From: JAYFQE01 sp034927345
GTDB lineage: Bacteria > Bacillota > Clostridia > Saccharofermentanales > UBA5734
NCBI GenBank assembly: GCA_034927345.1
Contig: JAYFQE010000023.1
Coordinates: forward strand, 100,734-164,733
DNA: 64,000 nt
Reading direction: 5' to 3'
In this document: one piece after another, positions 8,025 through 16,419 of the stretch
Numbering within the stretch: position 1 is the stretch's first letter
How the letters are laid out: every line of letters starts with the position of its first letter
Program-made: the position numbers and the translations under genes
Notes under the pieces: generated by a model
What the model was told of the DNA's origin: nothing
What the model saw: the letters and a program-made list of their open reading frames with translations, nothing else
Database searches by the model: none

Positions 8025-8963
8025 TCAGGTCGGCGACCCCGTGTCAGGCAAACGCTCCAGATTAAAGGGCGTTTCCTGATAGACATAGTAGTTCAGCCAA
8101 TTGGCAAAAAGAAGATAAGCCGAGCTCCGCCAATTGACAACCGGCAGTTTTGACGGATCATCATCCTGAAAATAATGGACCGGCGGGTCGATCGGCAGTC
8201 CGCGTTCCAGATCACGTTCGTATTCATATTTTAAAGTCAGCGGATCATATTCCGAATGACCGGTCAGGAAGATCTGCCGGCCCGTCAGATCTGAAACGGC
8301 ATAAACGCCGGATATTTCCGATTCTGAAAGAATGCGCAGAGCGGGTATTTTTTCCAGATCGGCGCGCCGTACTTCGGTGTGGCGCGAGTGGGGCACATAA
8401 AAAACATCGTCAAAACCCCGGAACAGTTTAACCGGTTTAGTCCAACTGAGACAATGTGGGAAAATGCCGAACATTTTAGCCGGCAGTTCATATTTGGGGA
8501 TGCCGTAATGGTAGTAGAGACCGGCCTGGGCGCCCCAGCAGATATGCAGGGTCGAATAAACATGCGAACGGCTCCAGCGCATGATTTCGCATAATTCCGG
8601 CCAATAGGCGACATCCTCAAACTGCATATGTTCCACAGGCGCTCCGGTAATAATCATGCCGTCGTAACGGCGGTCGCGCACCTGATCGAAGGTCTCATAG
8701 AATTTCGTCAGATGTTCGGAGGACGTGTTTCGGGGATTGTAAGAAGCCGTATACAAAAGGTCGACATCCACCTGCAGCGGCGAATTGCCTAAAAGGCGCA
8801 ACAACTGGGTTTCTGTTACGATCTTGGTCGGCATCAGATTCAGAATCAGGATACGCAGAGGTCGGATATCCTGGCTGTAAGCCCGGTTATCATGCATCAC
8901 GAAAACATTTTCCTGTTCCAGAATGCCGGCTGCCGGCAAATGATCAGGTATTTTAATAGGCAT
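8025..8963 (-). CDS. metA: Homoserine O-acetyltransferase, MetA-type (acetyl-CoA using)
   Basis: Activates homoserine for methionine synthesis. The 312-residue protein is a full-length MetA: catalytic cysteine C142 in LHICWGAQAG, and the His/Glu pair in LTGHSEYDP near residues 236-238. The residue that sets acyl-CoA choice in this family is position 111; here it is glutamate (TGAPVEHM), the state known for acetyl-CoA-specific MetA proteins, whereas glycine marks the succinyl-CoA enzymes such as E. coli. So the name succinyltransferase would probably be wrong. ATG at 8963 follows GGGAGG; a longer frame to 9032 lacks a ribosome site. A good promoter lies about 95 bases upstream. Confidence 0.93.
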   Translation of the reverse strand: MPIKIPDHLPAAGILEQENVFVMHDNRAYSQDIRPLRILILNLMPTKIVTETQLLRLLGNSPLQVDVDLLYTASYNPRNTSSEHLTKFYETFDQVRDRRYDGMIITGAPVEHMQFEDVAYWPELCEIMRWSRSHVYSTLHICWGAQAGLYYHYGIPKYELPAKMFGIFPHCLSWTKPVKLFRGFDDVFYVPHSRHTEVRRADLEKIPALRILSESEISGVYAVSDLTGRQIFLTGHSEYDPLTLKYEYERDLERGLPIDPPVHYFQDDDPSKLPVVNWRSSAYLLFANWLNYYVYQETPFNLERLPDTGSPT

Positions 8964-9058
8964 GAGCTTTTCCTCCCGCGCGCAGAGATCAGCCGCTAAA
9001 CCTGGAAGACCGGTTGTGGGAGTCCATGGCAATTGGCGAAAGCGGTGCGTTTCAGAAC

Positions 9059-9087
9059 AGTATCTACACTGCCGCCGAGCTTGTCAA
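9059..9087 (-). promoter_or_regulatory. Sigma-A promoter of metA
   Basis: Minus-strand TTGACA (9087-9082), exactly 17 bp, then GATACT (9064-9059). The implied leader to the metA ATG is about 88 bases. I see no SAM-I, SAM-II or T-box signature in that leader. Confidence 0.7.
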
Positions 9088-9150
9088 GTGTCCGTGTTTC
9101 AAAGACAAATTATATGTGACATAAAGACAAAATCATACCGATAACCGCTT

Positions 9151-10146
9151 TTATTCGATAAATTCGCGTAAAATCGATTGTTCAGGCACGATTCCGGTGT
9201 CCGCAACCGGGATCCGCCGGCAGGCTTTAAGCAAGTCGCGCGCTTCCTCCACGGCAGATGGCAGATCAGCATAACCTTGCTGATTGTTTCGATAGATGGA
9301 TCCAGGCAGCCACCCTAATTCATATTGTTCAAGAGAAGCCCGGATCTGAGCGGCCGCCAGCGGCGCCACAACGCAAAATTCATAGGGCAGGCACGAATTG
9401 ACATATTCGTCGGCTCTGGCCAGATAAGGCGGAAAGAACTGCTGTTCCGTCTGGTCGATCATAGGCCAGTAATCCAGGGTCGATAAGGCAGTCGAGCCCC
9501 GGTGCAGCACATCGCGGGAGATCCGCCTGAGGATGCGGAGATCCCGGCTTCCCAGGAGCTGGCGGCCATCCAGCAAAGTGCACCACGGCATGATAAAGAT
9601 ACCCAGAATCTGCCGGCGCGGTAAATGTCCGGCCACTAAGCCGGACAAACCATGCAAACCTTCGACCAGGATTAAATCGCCGTCATCCAGGACAATTTTC
9701 TTTTCCGGCAGGACAATCTGACGTCTCTGGACAAAATCGAAGGTCGGCAGCTGCACAGTCCGGCCGGCCAGCAGCGCGGCAAAATCAGACACCATATGAT
9801 CCGTTTCCAGGGTGTCGATACTTTCGTAATCCGGCCGGCCTTGCGAATCGAATAGAATATCGCCGGTTTTATAATAATCATCCAGAGAAATCAAGCGGGT
9901 CCTCCGGCCGGCCGAATAAAGCGCTTGTGCCAGACGGTCGGCAAAAGTCGTTTTCCCGGACGCGGTCGGTCCGGAAACAAAAACAGCCCGAATCTCCGGC
10001 TCAGCGGCTATGCGGCCGGCAATCCGGCCGATCCGGTCCTGGAAAACCTGTTCGCAGGCGCGGGCATAAAGAGGCCACTTTTGCACCCCTAACTGGTCTT
10101 CCAGTTCGCCGATGCTGACGCGTATCATTTTTGTCAATTCTGCCAT
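9151..10146 (-). CDS. Uridine kinase / phosphoribulokinase-family nucleoside kinase
   Basis: P-loop kinase of the uridine-kinase family, 331 residues. Walker A is VSGPTASGKTTFADRLA (about residues 50-66), followed by LISLDDYYK (the family's metal/substrate DDYY motif), DYESIDTLE, and the LVEGLHGL segment (equivalent to Walker B). It likely phosphorylates uridine/cytidine or a related nucleoside. Many clostridial relatives are about 550 residues, with an N-terminal TGS/threonyl-tRNA-synthetase-like region; that region is absent here, so this is the short form. ATG at 10146 follows AAGGA. Expressed alone or upstream of metA; metA has its own promoter inside the gap. Confidence 0.85.
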   Translation of the reverse strand: MAELTKMIRVSIGELEDQLGVQKWPLYARACEQVFQDRIGRIAGRIAAEPEIRAVFVSGPTASGKTTFADRLAQALYSAGRRTRLISLDDYYKTGDILFDSQGRPDYESIDTLETDHMVSDFAALLAGRTVQLPTFDFVQRRQIVLPEKKIVLDDGDLILVEGLHGLSGLVAGHLPRRQILGIFIMPWCTLLDGRQLLGSRDLRILRRISRDVLHRGSTALSTLDYWPMIDQTEQQFFPPYLARADEYVNSCLPYEFCVVAPLAAAQIRASLEQYELGWLPGSIYRNNQQGYADLPSAVEEARDLLKACRRIPVADTGIVPEQSILREFIE

Positions 10147-10261
10147 AATGATCCTTCTTTCGTGCAAAGCTATTTTACCAGATCGGGCGGATAGGAACAA
10201 ACCGCTTGCCGCTTGTCTGCCAAGACTGATATGATGAAAGAAAAACAGAAAGGATAAGTCT

Positions 10262-10909
10262 ATGCTTACGTTATCTGTTCTTCCCTTGTCTGCTTCCCAA
10301 ATTGATTCACAAACCGGTTTACCCCTGGAGACCGTATGGCCGGCCTGGACAGCCGCGCCGATCGATCACTATCTTTGGCCGGAAAACGATTATCGCCCCA
10401 GGGCCTGGGCCCGGCTTGGCTATGATGATCAGGCGCTTTACCTGCGATTGGCCGTTGAAGAAGACGAACCGCGGATTACATATTATAATCATCAGGATCC
10501 GGTTTATCTGGACAGTTGTCTGGAATTCTTCGTTGAACCGCATCCTGAGGAGTCGACACTTTTCTTCAATTTTGAATTTAATGCCGCCGGCGCTTTACTC
10601 TCCGCATACGGTTTAAATCGCGATGAGCGGACTTCCCTCACCCCGGCGGAGCTGGACAGTCTGATCATTCAGGCCGGCCGCCGCTCGGAACCCCGGCCGG
10701 TCTGGCAAATTACCTGCCGCATTCCCCGCTCGCTTCTGGAAAGTCACAGCGGCCCGCTGGACTGGCGTCCCGGCCTGGCCATGGGCGCCAATTTCTATAA
10801 ATGCGGCGATCAGACCCCCCAGCCGCATTATGGCTGCTGGAATCTGATCACCTCAGCCGAAGCTGATTTCCATCGGCCGCAGGATTTCGGCCGCATTATC
10901 CTGGCTTGA
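10262..10909 (+). CDS. CBM9-like carbohydrate-binding family protein
   Basis: 215-residue protein related to family 9-like carbohydrate-binding (DOMON-type) domains: WPENDYRPRAWARLGYDDQALYLRLAVEED, then YLDSCLEFFVEP, FFNFEFNAAGALLSAYG and the C-terminal GANFYKCGDQTPQPHYGCWN are family stretches. There is no signal peptide or enzyme domain, so the protein seems cytoplasmic and stand-alone, as seen in many Clostridia and Bacteroidota where its role is unknown. ATG at 10262 follows AAAGGATAAG. It is divergent from the kinase gene and ends before a strong hairpin. Confidence 0.75.
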   Translation: MLTLSVLPLSASQIDSQTGLPLETVWPAWTAAPIDHYLWPENDYRPRAWARLGYDDQALYLRLAVEEDEPRITYYNHQDPVYLDSCLEFFVEPHPEESTLFFNFEFNAAGALLSAYGLNRDERTSLTPAELDSLIIQAGRRSEPRPVWQITCRIPRSLLESHSGPLDWRPGLAMGANFYKCGDQTPQPHYGCWNLITSAEADFHRPQDFGRIILA

Positions 10910-10914
10910 TTTTT

Positions 10915-10957
10915 GCCGGCGCGCCGGATCATTTCTGAGCGGCGCGCCGGCATGATT
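10915..10957 (+). terminator. Hairpin terminator between convergent genes
   Basis: An 11-bp perfect G+C stem, GCCGGCGCGCC (10915-10925) with GGCGCGCCGGC (10941-10951), 15-base loop, followed on plus by ATGATTTTATT. The U-run is imperfect. On minus the stem is followed by AAAAATC, so it should mainly serve the plus-strand gene. Confidence 0.6.
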
Positions 10958-12370
10958 TTATTGGGCGGATTTTTGTGCTTCCGGTTGAATTTCAGCGTCA
11001 GCTTTCCGTTCCTGGCCCAGATAACCCGGCAAGTCCATGCCCGCCATCTTGAACATTTCATTCATCGGCGGGATCGACTTTAAAAGTCCTGAGAGAAAGT
11101 TGGCAGTTGCCGGCGTTTTGCCGTCGCCTGCGGCGCTGTCCCAGACCGTCACCTTATCGATCTTGATATTTTTGATCGCGTCGACCTGAATGCGGAGCAG
11201 ATCCTCCATCTTGTCGGCCAAAAGCAGACGCAGCGCATCGTTGGCGTCACCGCCTGCTGATTGGACTACCTGGCCCAAACCGATAGCCTGTTTAGTCAGA
11301 ACTTCTTGAATGCCGCGGGCTTCAGCTTCCATCTTCATATATATGGCGTCGGCGTCGCCTCTGGCTTGCCGTCTGATGCGTTCAGCCTCTGCTTCAGCTT
11401 GAATCTCGATCTGCCGTTTGTCGATCTCGGCTTTGACCAGAACATCGGCTTCCTGAGTCGCTTTCTCCCGTTCGGCACGAACGCTCTCCGCTTTTTCTTC
11501 AGCCGAATAAGCTTCTTCCAAAGCCTTGGCCGCTTGCGTTTTTTCTGCTGCCGTAGCCCGGCGCAGCGCGTCGGCTTCTTTCTCGCGGCGGGTCGCGTTG
11601 GACGCGGCGATGGCGGCTTTAGCTTCGTTTTCGCCCTGGATGGCGGTCGAATCGGCGGCGGCGACCTGGATACGTTGGTCCCGGCGTGCGTTGGCCTCGC
11701 CGATCGAACCGTCGCGGTCTTTTTCAGCAACGGACTTTTTGGCATCGTTGATCGCTTTGGCGGCGGCTTCTTTACCGAGTGCTTCGATATAGCCCGATTC
11801 ATCATTAATATCCGTTACGTTAACATTGATCAGGCGTAAACCGATTTTCTTCAATTCTGTTTCGACGTTTCGGGAGACCGCTTCCAGGAATTTATCACGG
11901 TCGGTGTTGATTTCCTCGATATCCATGGTCGCAATAATCAGACGCAGCTGACCGAAAATAATATCTTTAGCCAATTCCTGGATTTCCGGCAGCTTCAGTC
12001 CCAATATCCGCTCGGCGGCATTTTGCATCACGCCTGGTTCTATGGAAATGCCGACGGTAAAACGCGACGGCACGTCGATCCGGATATTTTGCCGGGAAAG
12101 AGCGTTCTTCAAATCAACGCTGATCGAAATCGGTGTCAGATCCAGATATTCGAAGGATTGAATTACCGGCCAGATAAAGGAGGCGCCGCCGTGTATGCAG
12201 CGAGCGGAACGATTGGTGCCGTCTTTGTTGTTGCCTACTTTACCATAGATAACCATAATTTTATCGGAAGGACATTTTCGATAACGGGACAACAAAACCA
12301 GTAGGGTTGTGAAGAGAACCACAAAGATAATGACAATAGCAATAATGACTGATGGAGGCATGTTTTTCAC
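10958..12370 (-). CDS. Flotillin-like SPFH-domain protein
   Basis: 470-residue flotillin (YuaG/FloT group), a scaffold of functional membrane microdomains. An N-terminal membrane helix (residues 6-24, IIAIVIIFVVLFTTLLVLL) is followed by the SPFH/band-7 domain (about 30-210), with conserved VRIDVPSRFTVGI-like and LKKIGLRLINVNVTDI segments. A long Ala/Glu-rich coiled coil with EA repeats follows (about 215-370), then a C-terminal oligomerisation region (about 375-470). The NfeD-like gene 54 bases upstream is its usual partner (compare YuaF-YuaG in Bacillus), and a DUF1836 regulator gene precedes both. Confidence 0.93.
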   Translation of the reverse strand: MKNMPPSVIIAIVIIFVVLFTTLLVLLSRYRKCPSDKIMVIYGKVGNNKDGTNRSARCIHGGASFIWPVIQSFEYLDLTPISISVDLKNALSRQNIRIDVPSRFTVGISIEPGVMQNAAERILGLKLPEIQELAKDIIFGQLRLIIATMDIEEINTDRDKFLEAVSRNVETELKKIGLRLINVNVTDINDESGYIEALGKEAAAKAINDAKKSVAEKDRDGSIGEANARRDQRIQVAAADSTAIQGENEAKAAIAASNATRREKEADALRRATAAEKTQAAKALEEAYSAEEKAESVRAEREKATQEADVLVKAEIDKRQIEIQAEAEAERIRRQARGDADAIYMKMEAEARGIQEVLTKQAIGLGQVVQSAGGDANDALRLLLADKMEDLLRIQVDAIKNIKIDKVTVWDSAAGDGKTPATANFLSGLLKSIPPMNEMFKMAGMDLPGYLGQERKADAEIQPEAQKSAQ

Positions 12371-12424
12371 CTATACCTTTCATTTTTCGATTGATTTTTA
12401 TGAGGTGCTCCGGTCAGAGCGGCC

Positions 12425-13075
12425 TTATTGACCGAGCGGCTGGACGATCAGCAGATCGCCCCGGACGCCAATGACTTTGATTTGCCGGCCGGTGGCGATG
12501 CCCTCAGGATTCTCGGTCAGCGCATCCAGTTCGACAGATTGTTCCTGCAGGATCAGGGTTACCTTGCCGGTTCCTTTAAAAGCTCCGGGAATATGCAGGT
12601 AAACGACTCCGGTACAGCCAACGGCATTGCGAATATCCTGGTTGCCGCTGCTTTGGAGTTTCAGCATCAGCCGCAGGAGCCATGCTACAGCGATCAGGGC
12701 CAGCAAGCCGGCCAGCATAGCCAGAAAAGCCGCCGGTACAGGCGTTATCTGCAAGTCGATCAAGGCAATGCCCACCCAACCGCCGACTGCAAAGAAAGCG
12801 ACCAGACCGCGTACGGTAAACAGGCGCAGGCCGGGATCATGGACGGTTATGGCGTCCGGGTGATCTTGCAGTTCATGGCCGGTTATGGCATCCGGGTGAT
12901 CTTGCAGTTCATGAACGTCGCCCAGATGAGCATCACCGGCATAATCGCCGTCATGGTGACCGCCCAGACCAAACAGTAAAAGAAGCGTTTGAATGATCAA
13001 AATTACTGTAGCCGGTACAGCAAACAAAGCGAAAATCTGTTGTGTCAGATTAAGGCTGTTCCACCAGGCTGTCAT
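12425..13075 (-). CDS. NfeD-like membrane protein (YuaF-type)
   Basis: 216-residue partner of flotillin. Hydrophobic segments at about 12-36, 86-108 and 113-136 anchor it, and the C-terminal 75 residues form the OB-fold NfeD domain (GCTGVVYLHIPGAFKGTGKV, then GRQIKVIGVRGDLLIVQP). The loop after the first membrane segment is rich in His and Asp and contains a 12-residue tandem repeat (HELQDHPDAITG, HELQDHPDAITV). Start ATG follows GGAGGAATCTTTT. Lies 12 bases after the DUF1836 gene and upstream of the flotillin gene, so the three probably form one operon. Confidence 0.88.
   Translation of the reverse strand: MTAWWNSLNLTQQIFALFAVPATVILIIQTLLLLFGLGGHHDGDYAGDAHLGDVHELQDHPDAITGHELQDHPDAITVHDPGLRLFTVRGLVAFFAVGGWVGIALIDLQITPVPAAFLAMLAGLLALIAVAWLLRLMLKLQSSGNQDIRNAVGCTGVVYLHIPGAFKGTGKVTLILQEQSVELDALTENPEGIATGRQIKVIGVRGDLLIVQPLGQ
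12845..12916 (-). repeat. 36-bp tandem duplication inside the NfeD-like gene
   Basis: Two adjacent 36-bp copies starting at 12845 and 12881 differ at only one base over the first 33 positions. They encode two copies of a 12-residue His/Asp-rich unit. The near identity suggests a recent duplication. Confidence 0.9.
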
Positions 13076-13087
13076 AAAAGATTCCTC

Positions 13088-13654
13088 CTAGCTTTTTATG
13101 TCGTTCAGCAGGTTCTCGGCTTGCCGCTGAAGCTGCCACGAACCATAGGCCAGAACCATCACCAGCAAAACACGGTCCAGACGTTCCATGTCGGCTGCCG
13201 AAGCGACGGCAAAGCCGGCTGTAACGGCGGATATGCGCCGTTTAAGATCCGGCAAGTCGAAATAGCCGCCAGGCGGCAAGGGCAGAACGACATCACAGAA
13301 ATACAGGTACAATTTGCTGTCATCAATCAAATCATCCTGCTCATCGGCCAGATCGTTGTTGATTGAACTGAGCAGCGTCGTGATATCCTCCAGCGGCAGC
13401 GTGTGGCGCAGCAGGGCGATGAGAATGATGCGGCAAGTCTGGCGGCAAGTGTAGCGCTTATTAACCGGATTGGCGACAAAACCGCGTTTGACCCAGTTTT
13501 GCAGTGTTGCTCCCGGCACGCCGACCATATCTGCCAGTTGAGATAGATAAATCCCGCCCATAATGGCAAATGCGGTATCAAATACTCGCCGATAATCTTG
13601 TCCACCCTGCAAGTCCATCTGGATATTCGTCCCAGGCAGGCAATTATTAACCAA
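13088..13654 (-). CDS. DUF1836 family putative regulator
   Basis: DUF1836 protein of about 188 residues. The N-terminal MerR-like winged-helix region is visible: YLSQLADMVGVPGATLQNWVKRGFV followed by NPVNKRYTCRQTCRIILIALLRHTL, the usual family core. An acidic patch NNDLADEQDDLIDD follows. The first in-frame start is a GTG at 13663 that lies within the ribosome site itself; a TTG at 13654 lies 8 bases after AAGGAGG and is the better start. DUF1836 proteins are presumed DNA-binding, but targets are not known. Placement directly before the NfeD-like and flotillin genes suggests it regulates or senses for them. Confidence 0.85.
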   Translation of the reverse strand: MVNNCLPGTNIQMDLQGGQDYRRVFDTAFAIMGGIYLSQLADMVGVPGATLQNWVKRGFVANPVNKRYTCRQTCRIILIALLRHTLPLEDITTLLSSINNDLADEQDDLIDDSKLYLYFCDVVLPLPPGGYFDLPDLKRRISAVTAGFAVASAADMERLDRVLLVMVLAYGSWQLQRQAENLLNDIKS

Positions 13655-13806
13655 GTTGAACACCTCCTTTCGAATGATTGCGAGTGTATCACGGGTTCAT
13701 GTGAACTTCAATAGTATTCCAATGAACTTTACATATTTGTAATATAACCTTCTGTGAGGTTCTTTTGAAATATCCTGTAATTTGATGACCGATCGTGGGT
13801 TTCGTC

Positions 13807-13835
13807 TTGACAGTCGCAGTCTTTCTTGTCACAAT
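13807..13835 (+). promoter_or_regulatory. Possible sigma-A promoter of amino-acid ABC operon 1
   Basis: TTGACA (13807-13812), 17-bp spacer, CACAAT (13830-13835), 105 bases before the first gene. The -10 is weak (four of six). Confidence 0.45.
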
Positions 13836-13939
13836 ACACTTTAGCATAATGCCGTGATATCAATGTAGAGTGACCAGCTGTAACGCTGCATCACCGCCGG
13901 AAAGCGGTCACGGTGATGAGAAGAAAACGAGGGATTGAT

Positions 13940-14776
13940 ATGAAGAAGTTTTGGTTACTGGTCTTATGTTTGATCTTGACTACACTGTCGCTGCTACCTT
14001 TATCAGCTTGTGCTCAATCGCAGGGAAGCAATCAATTGAAAGTCGGCCTGGAATGCAACTATACGCCGTTCAACTGGACACAGACTGACGACAGCAACGG
14101 CGCCGTGCCTATCAGCGGCAGCACCGGCGAATATGCCGGCGGTTATGATATTGAAATCGCCAAGAAAATTGCCGCCGGACTGGGAAAAGAGCTTGTTATT
14201 GTCAAGACGGAATGGACCGGCTTGATTCCTGCCGTTACCTCCGGCAAGATCGATCTGGTTATCGCCGGCATGTCGCCGACAGCCGAACGCCGGGAAAGCG
14301 TTGATTTTTCCGATTACTATTATCTTTCCGATCTGGTCGTGGTTGTCCGCAAAGACAGCGCTTATGCTGCAGCCACAAAGCCGGGCGATTTTTCCGGCGC
14401 TAAACTGACCGCTCAGCAAAACACCTTCCATTATACTGTTCTGGACCAGATTACCGGTCTTAACAAACAGGCGGCCATGAAGGATTTTCCTTCAATGATT
14501 GTTGCTGTCAATACCAAAAAAATCGACGGTTATATTTCTGAAAAACCGGGCGCGATTTCCGCCGTGGCCGCCAATCCTGATCTGACCTATGTTTCTTTTG
14601 CCGAAGGTCAGGGTTTTACTTACACCAATGACGATGTTTCCATCGCCGTGGCCGCTAAAAAAGGCAGTACCGAGCTGATCGGAAAGATCAATACCATTCT
14701 CTCCGGCATCAGTCAGGATGAACGCAATCAATGGATGGACGAAGCCGTCAAAAACCAGCCGATCAGTGCTGAATAA
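13940..14776 (+). CDS. Polar amino-acid ABC transporter, substrate-binding lipoprotein (system 1)
   Basis: Extracytoplasmic solute-binding protein family 3, 278 residues. It has a signal peptide (MKKFWLLVLCLILTTLSLL) with lipobox LSAC at about residue 24, then LKVGLECNYTPFNW, GYDIEIAKKIAAGLG, EWTGLIPAVTSGKIDLVIAGMSPTAER and VDFSDYYY, all classic for polar amino-acid binding (GlnH/ArtJ/HisJ type). ATG at 13940 is preferred to the upstream GTG/ATG pair because it gives a normal signal peptide and follows GAGGG. First gene of a binding protein-permease-ATPase operon. The exact amino acid cannot be fixed from sequence. Confidence 0.93.
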   Translation: MKKFWLLVLCLILTTLSLLPLSACAQSQGSNQLKVGLECNYTPFNWTQTDDSNGAVPISGSTGEYAGGYDIEIAKKIAAGLGKELVIVKTEWTGLIPAVTSGKIDLVIAGMSPTAERRESVDFSDYYYLSDLVVVVRKDSAYAAATKPGDFSGAKLTAQQNTFHYTVLDQITGLNKQAAMKDFPSMIVAVNTKKIDGYISEKPGAISAVAANPDLTYVSFAEGQGFTYTNDDVSIAVAAKKGSTELIGKINTILSGISQDERNQWMDEAVKNQPISAE

Positions 14777-14795
14777 ATAAGAGGCAGGTTTACCG

Positions 14796-15626
14796 ATGAT
14801 CATGTTGACGGGCCTTACCGCACTGCCAACCAGTTTTGGCGGCTGGATCGGCTTTATCATTGCCAAATACGGCAACTTGTTCTTAATCGGTGCCGGGAAT
14901 ACCTTGCTCATCGCATTGACGGGCACTTTAGCCGGATTTATTATCGGGCTGGGCGTTGCCATTATCCGGACGATCCCGTTAAAACGCGAGGGATTTACCG
15001 TCCGTAAAATTTTATTGAAAATTGTTCAGTTCCTGTTGGTCGCTTATATCGAAATTTTCCGCGGTACCCCGATGATCGTTCAGGCTATGGTCATTTATTA
15101 TGGCTCCATGTCGTTATTGGGGATCGACCTTGCCCCGATCACAGCCGGTATTCTCATCGTTTCGGTCAATACCGGCGCCTACATGTCGGAAATCATCCGC
15201 GGCGGCATCGAGTCGATAGACCGCGGACAGGCCGAGGCGGCCCAGTCAATCGGCATGAACCACTGGCAGACCATGACTCAGGTCATTCTGCCGCAGGCCG
15301 TGCGCAATATTCTGCCGGCAACCGGCAATGAATTCATCGTCAACATCAAGGACACTTCGGTTTTGAATGTTATCGCCGTCACCGAATTGTATTATCTGAG
15401 CAATTCGGCGGCCGGCACGTATTTCAAATTTTTCGAAGTCTTTACGGTAGCCAGCGTCATCTACTTTATTATGACCTTCTCTGTAACCCGCGTGCTGAGG
15501 TTTATAGAACGGAAACTGGACGGACCGGCCAACTATACGATTATCGGTTCTCAGACCACCCCGATGGCCATTATTCGGGTCCGCCACGGTGAAAGCCTGA
15601 ATAACAGCACGAAAGGCAGGTCTTGA
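14796..15626 (+). CDS. Polar amino-acid ABC transporter permease (system 1)
   Basis: HisM/GlnP-type inner-membrane permease, 276 residues. It has an N-terminal hydrophobic stretch, then GNTLLIALTGTLAGFIIGLG, EIFRGTPMIVQAMVIYY and the cytoplasmic EAA loop SIDRGQAEAAQSIGMNHWQTMTQVILPQA that docks the ATPase. A C-terminal tail of about 30 residues (after FIERKLDG) is longer than usual and polar. It starts 19 bases after the binding-protein stop, and its stop lies 2 bases before the ATPase ATG, showing tight coupling. Confidence 0.93.
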   Translation: MIMLTGLTALPTSFGGWIGFIIAKYGNLFLIGAGNTLLIALTGTLAGFIIGLGVAIIRTIPLKREGFTVRKILLKIVQFLLVAYIEIFRGTPMIVQAMVIYYGSMSLLGIDLAPITAGILIVSVNTGAYMSEIIRGGIESIDRGQAEAAQSIGMNHWQTMTQVILPQAVRNILPATGNEFIVNIKDTSVLNVIAVTELYYLSNSAAGTYFKFFEVFTVASVIYFIMTFSVTRVLRFIERKLDGPANYTIIGSQTTPMAIIRVRHGESLNNSTKGRS

Positions 15627-15628
15627 TT

Positions 15629-16369
15629 ATGGCTGAACCGATTATTGAAGTCCGTCATCTGGAAAAGCGTTTTGGTCAGAATGAAGTCTTGCGCGATATC
15701 GATTTCATTGTACGGCCCGGCGAAGTTGTTTCGATCATCGGTTCCTCCGGTTCCGGCAAATCGACGCTGCTGCGCTGTATCAATCTGCTGGAAACCCCTT
15801 CCGGCGGCGAGATTCTCTATCATGGCCGCAATATTTTGCTGGAACAAAAACATCTTTCGGCATATCGGGCGAAAGTCGGCATGGTCTTTCAGCAATTCAA
15901 CTTGTTCAACAACATGACGGTCCTCGGCAATTGTCTGTCCGGTCAGATGCGTGTTTTAAAGAAGCCGCGCGCCGCGGCCGAACAGACTGCGCTGAGTTTT
16001 CTGGAGAAGGTCGGCATGTCGCAATATTTGCAGGCCAGGCCGCATCAGCTATCCGGCGGCCAGAAACAGCGCGTCGCTATCGCCCGGGCCTTGTCGATGG
16101 AGCCGGAGGTTTTGTTGTTCGACGAACCGACATCCGCCCTGGATCCGGAAATGGTCGGCGAAGTCTTGAAGGTTATGCGGGATTTGGCGCACAGCGGCTT
16201 GACCATGCTGGTTGTCACGCATGAAATGCAATTTGCCCGCGAAGTGTCCAACCGGGTCGCTTTTATGGATAACGGCATTATTCTTGAAGAAGATGTGCCT
16301 GAAGTCATTTTCAATCAGCCAAAACAGGAGCGGACACGCGCCTTCCTGAACCGTATTCTGCAGCAGTAA
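15629..16369 (+). CDS. Polar amino-acid ABC transporter ATP-binding protein (system 1)
   Basis: GlnQ/HisP-type ATPase, 246 residues. Walker A is GSSGSGKST, the Q-loop is in VFQQFNLFNNMTV, the signature is LSGGQKQR, Walker B is VLLFDEPTSALDPE and the switch histidine is in VVTHEM, all in order and at standard spacing. ATG at 15629 is chosen (AGG at 15618-15620 upstream); a TTG at 15623 would overlap the permease stop. Last gene of importer 1. Confidence 0.95.
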   Translation: MAEPIIEVRHLEKRFGQNEVLRDIDFIVRPGEVVSIIGSSGSGKSTLLRCINLLETPSGGEILYHGRNILLEQKHLSAYRAKVGMVFQQFNLFNNMTVLGNCLSGQMRVLKKPRAAAEQTALSFLEKVGMSQYLQARPHQLSGGQKQRVAIARALSMEPEVLLFDEPTSALDPEMVGEVLKVMRDLAHSGLTMLVVTHEMQFAREVSNRVAFMDNGIILEEDVPEVIFNQPKQERTRAFLNRILQQ

Positions 16370-16372
16370 CCC

Positions 16373-16417
16373 GGATTGCGGCGGTTTGGCGTTCCTGCAC
16401 GACGCCGCGCTGAATCC
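16373..16417. terminator. Bulged inverted repeat between convergent operon end and dinB
   Basis: GGATT-GCGGCG (16373-16383) pairs with CGCCGC and AATCC (16403-16408, 16413-16417) across a loop and a 4-base bulge. Only a short A/T stretch follows. It is a plausible shared terminator for the ABC operon and dinB, but weak. Confidence 0.35.
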
Positions 16418-16419
16418 AT

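Noticed and set aside
8964..9058. Considered a SAM riboswitch or T-box in the metA leader
   Set aside because: The leader is about 88 bases and shows no SAM-I, SAM-II or T-box conserved blocks.
12845..12916. Considered as a CRISPR-like repeat
   Set aside because: Only two contiguous copies, in frame within a coding sequence and with no spacers.
13692..13703. GTTCATGTGAAC near-palindrome upstream of the DUF1836 gene
   Set aside because: Only 5-bp arms; not distinguishable from chance in A/T-rich DNA.
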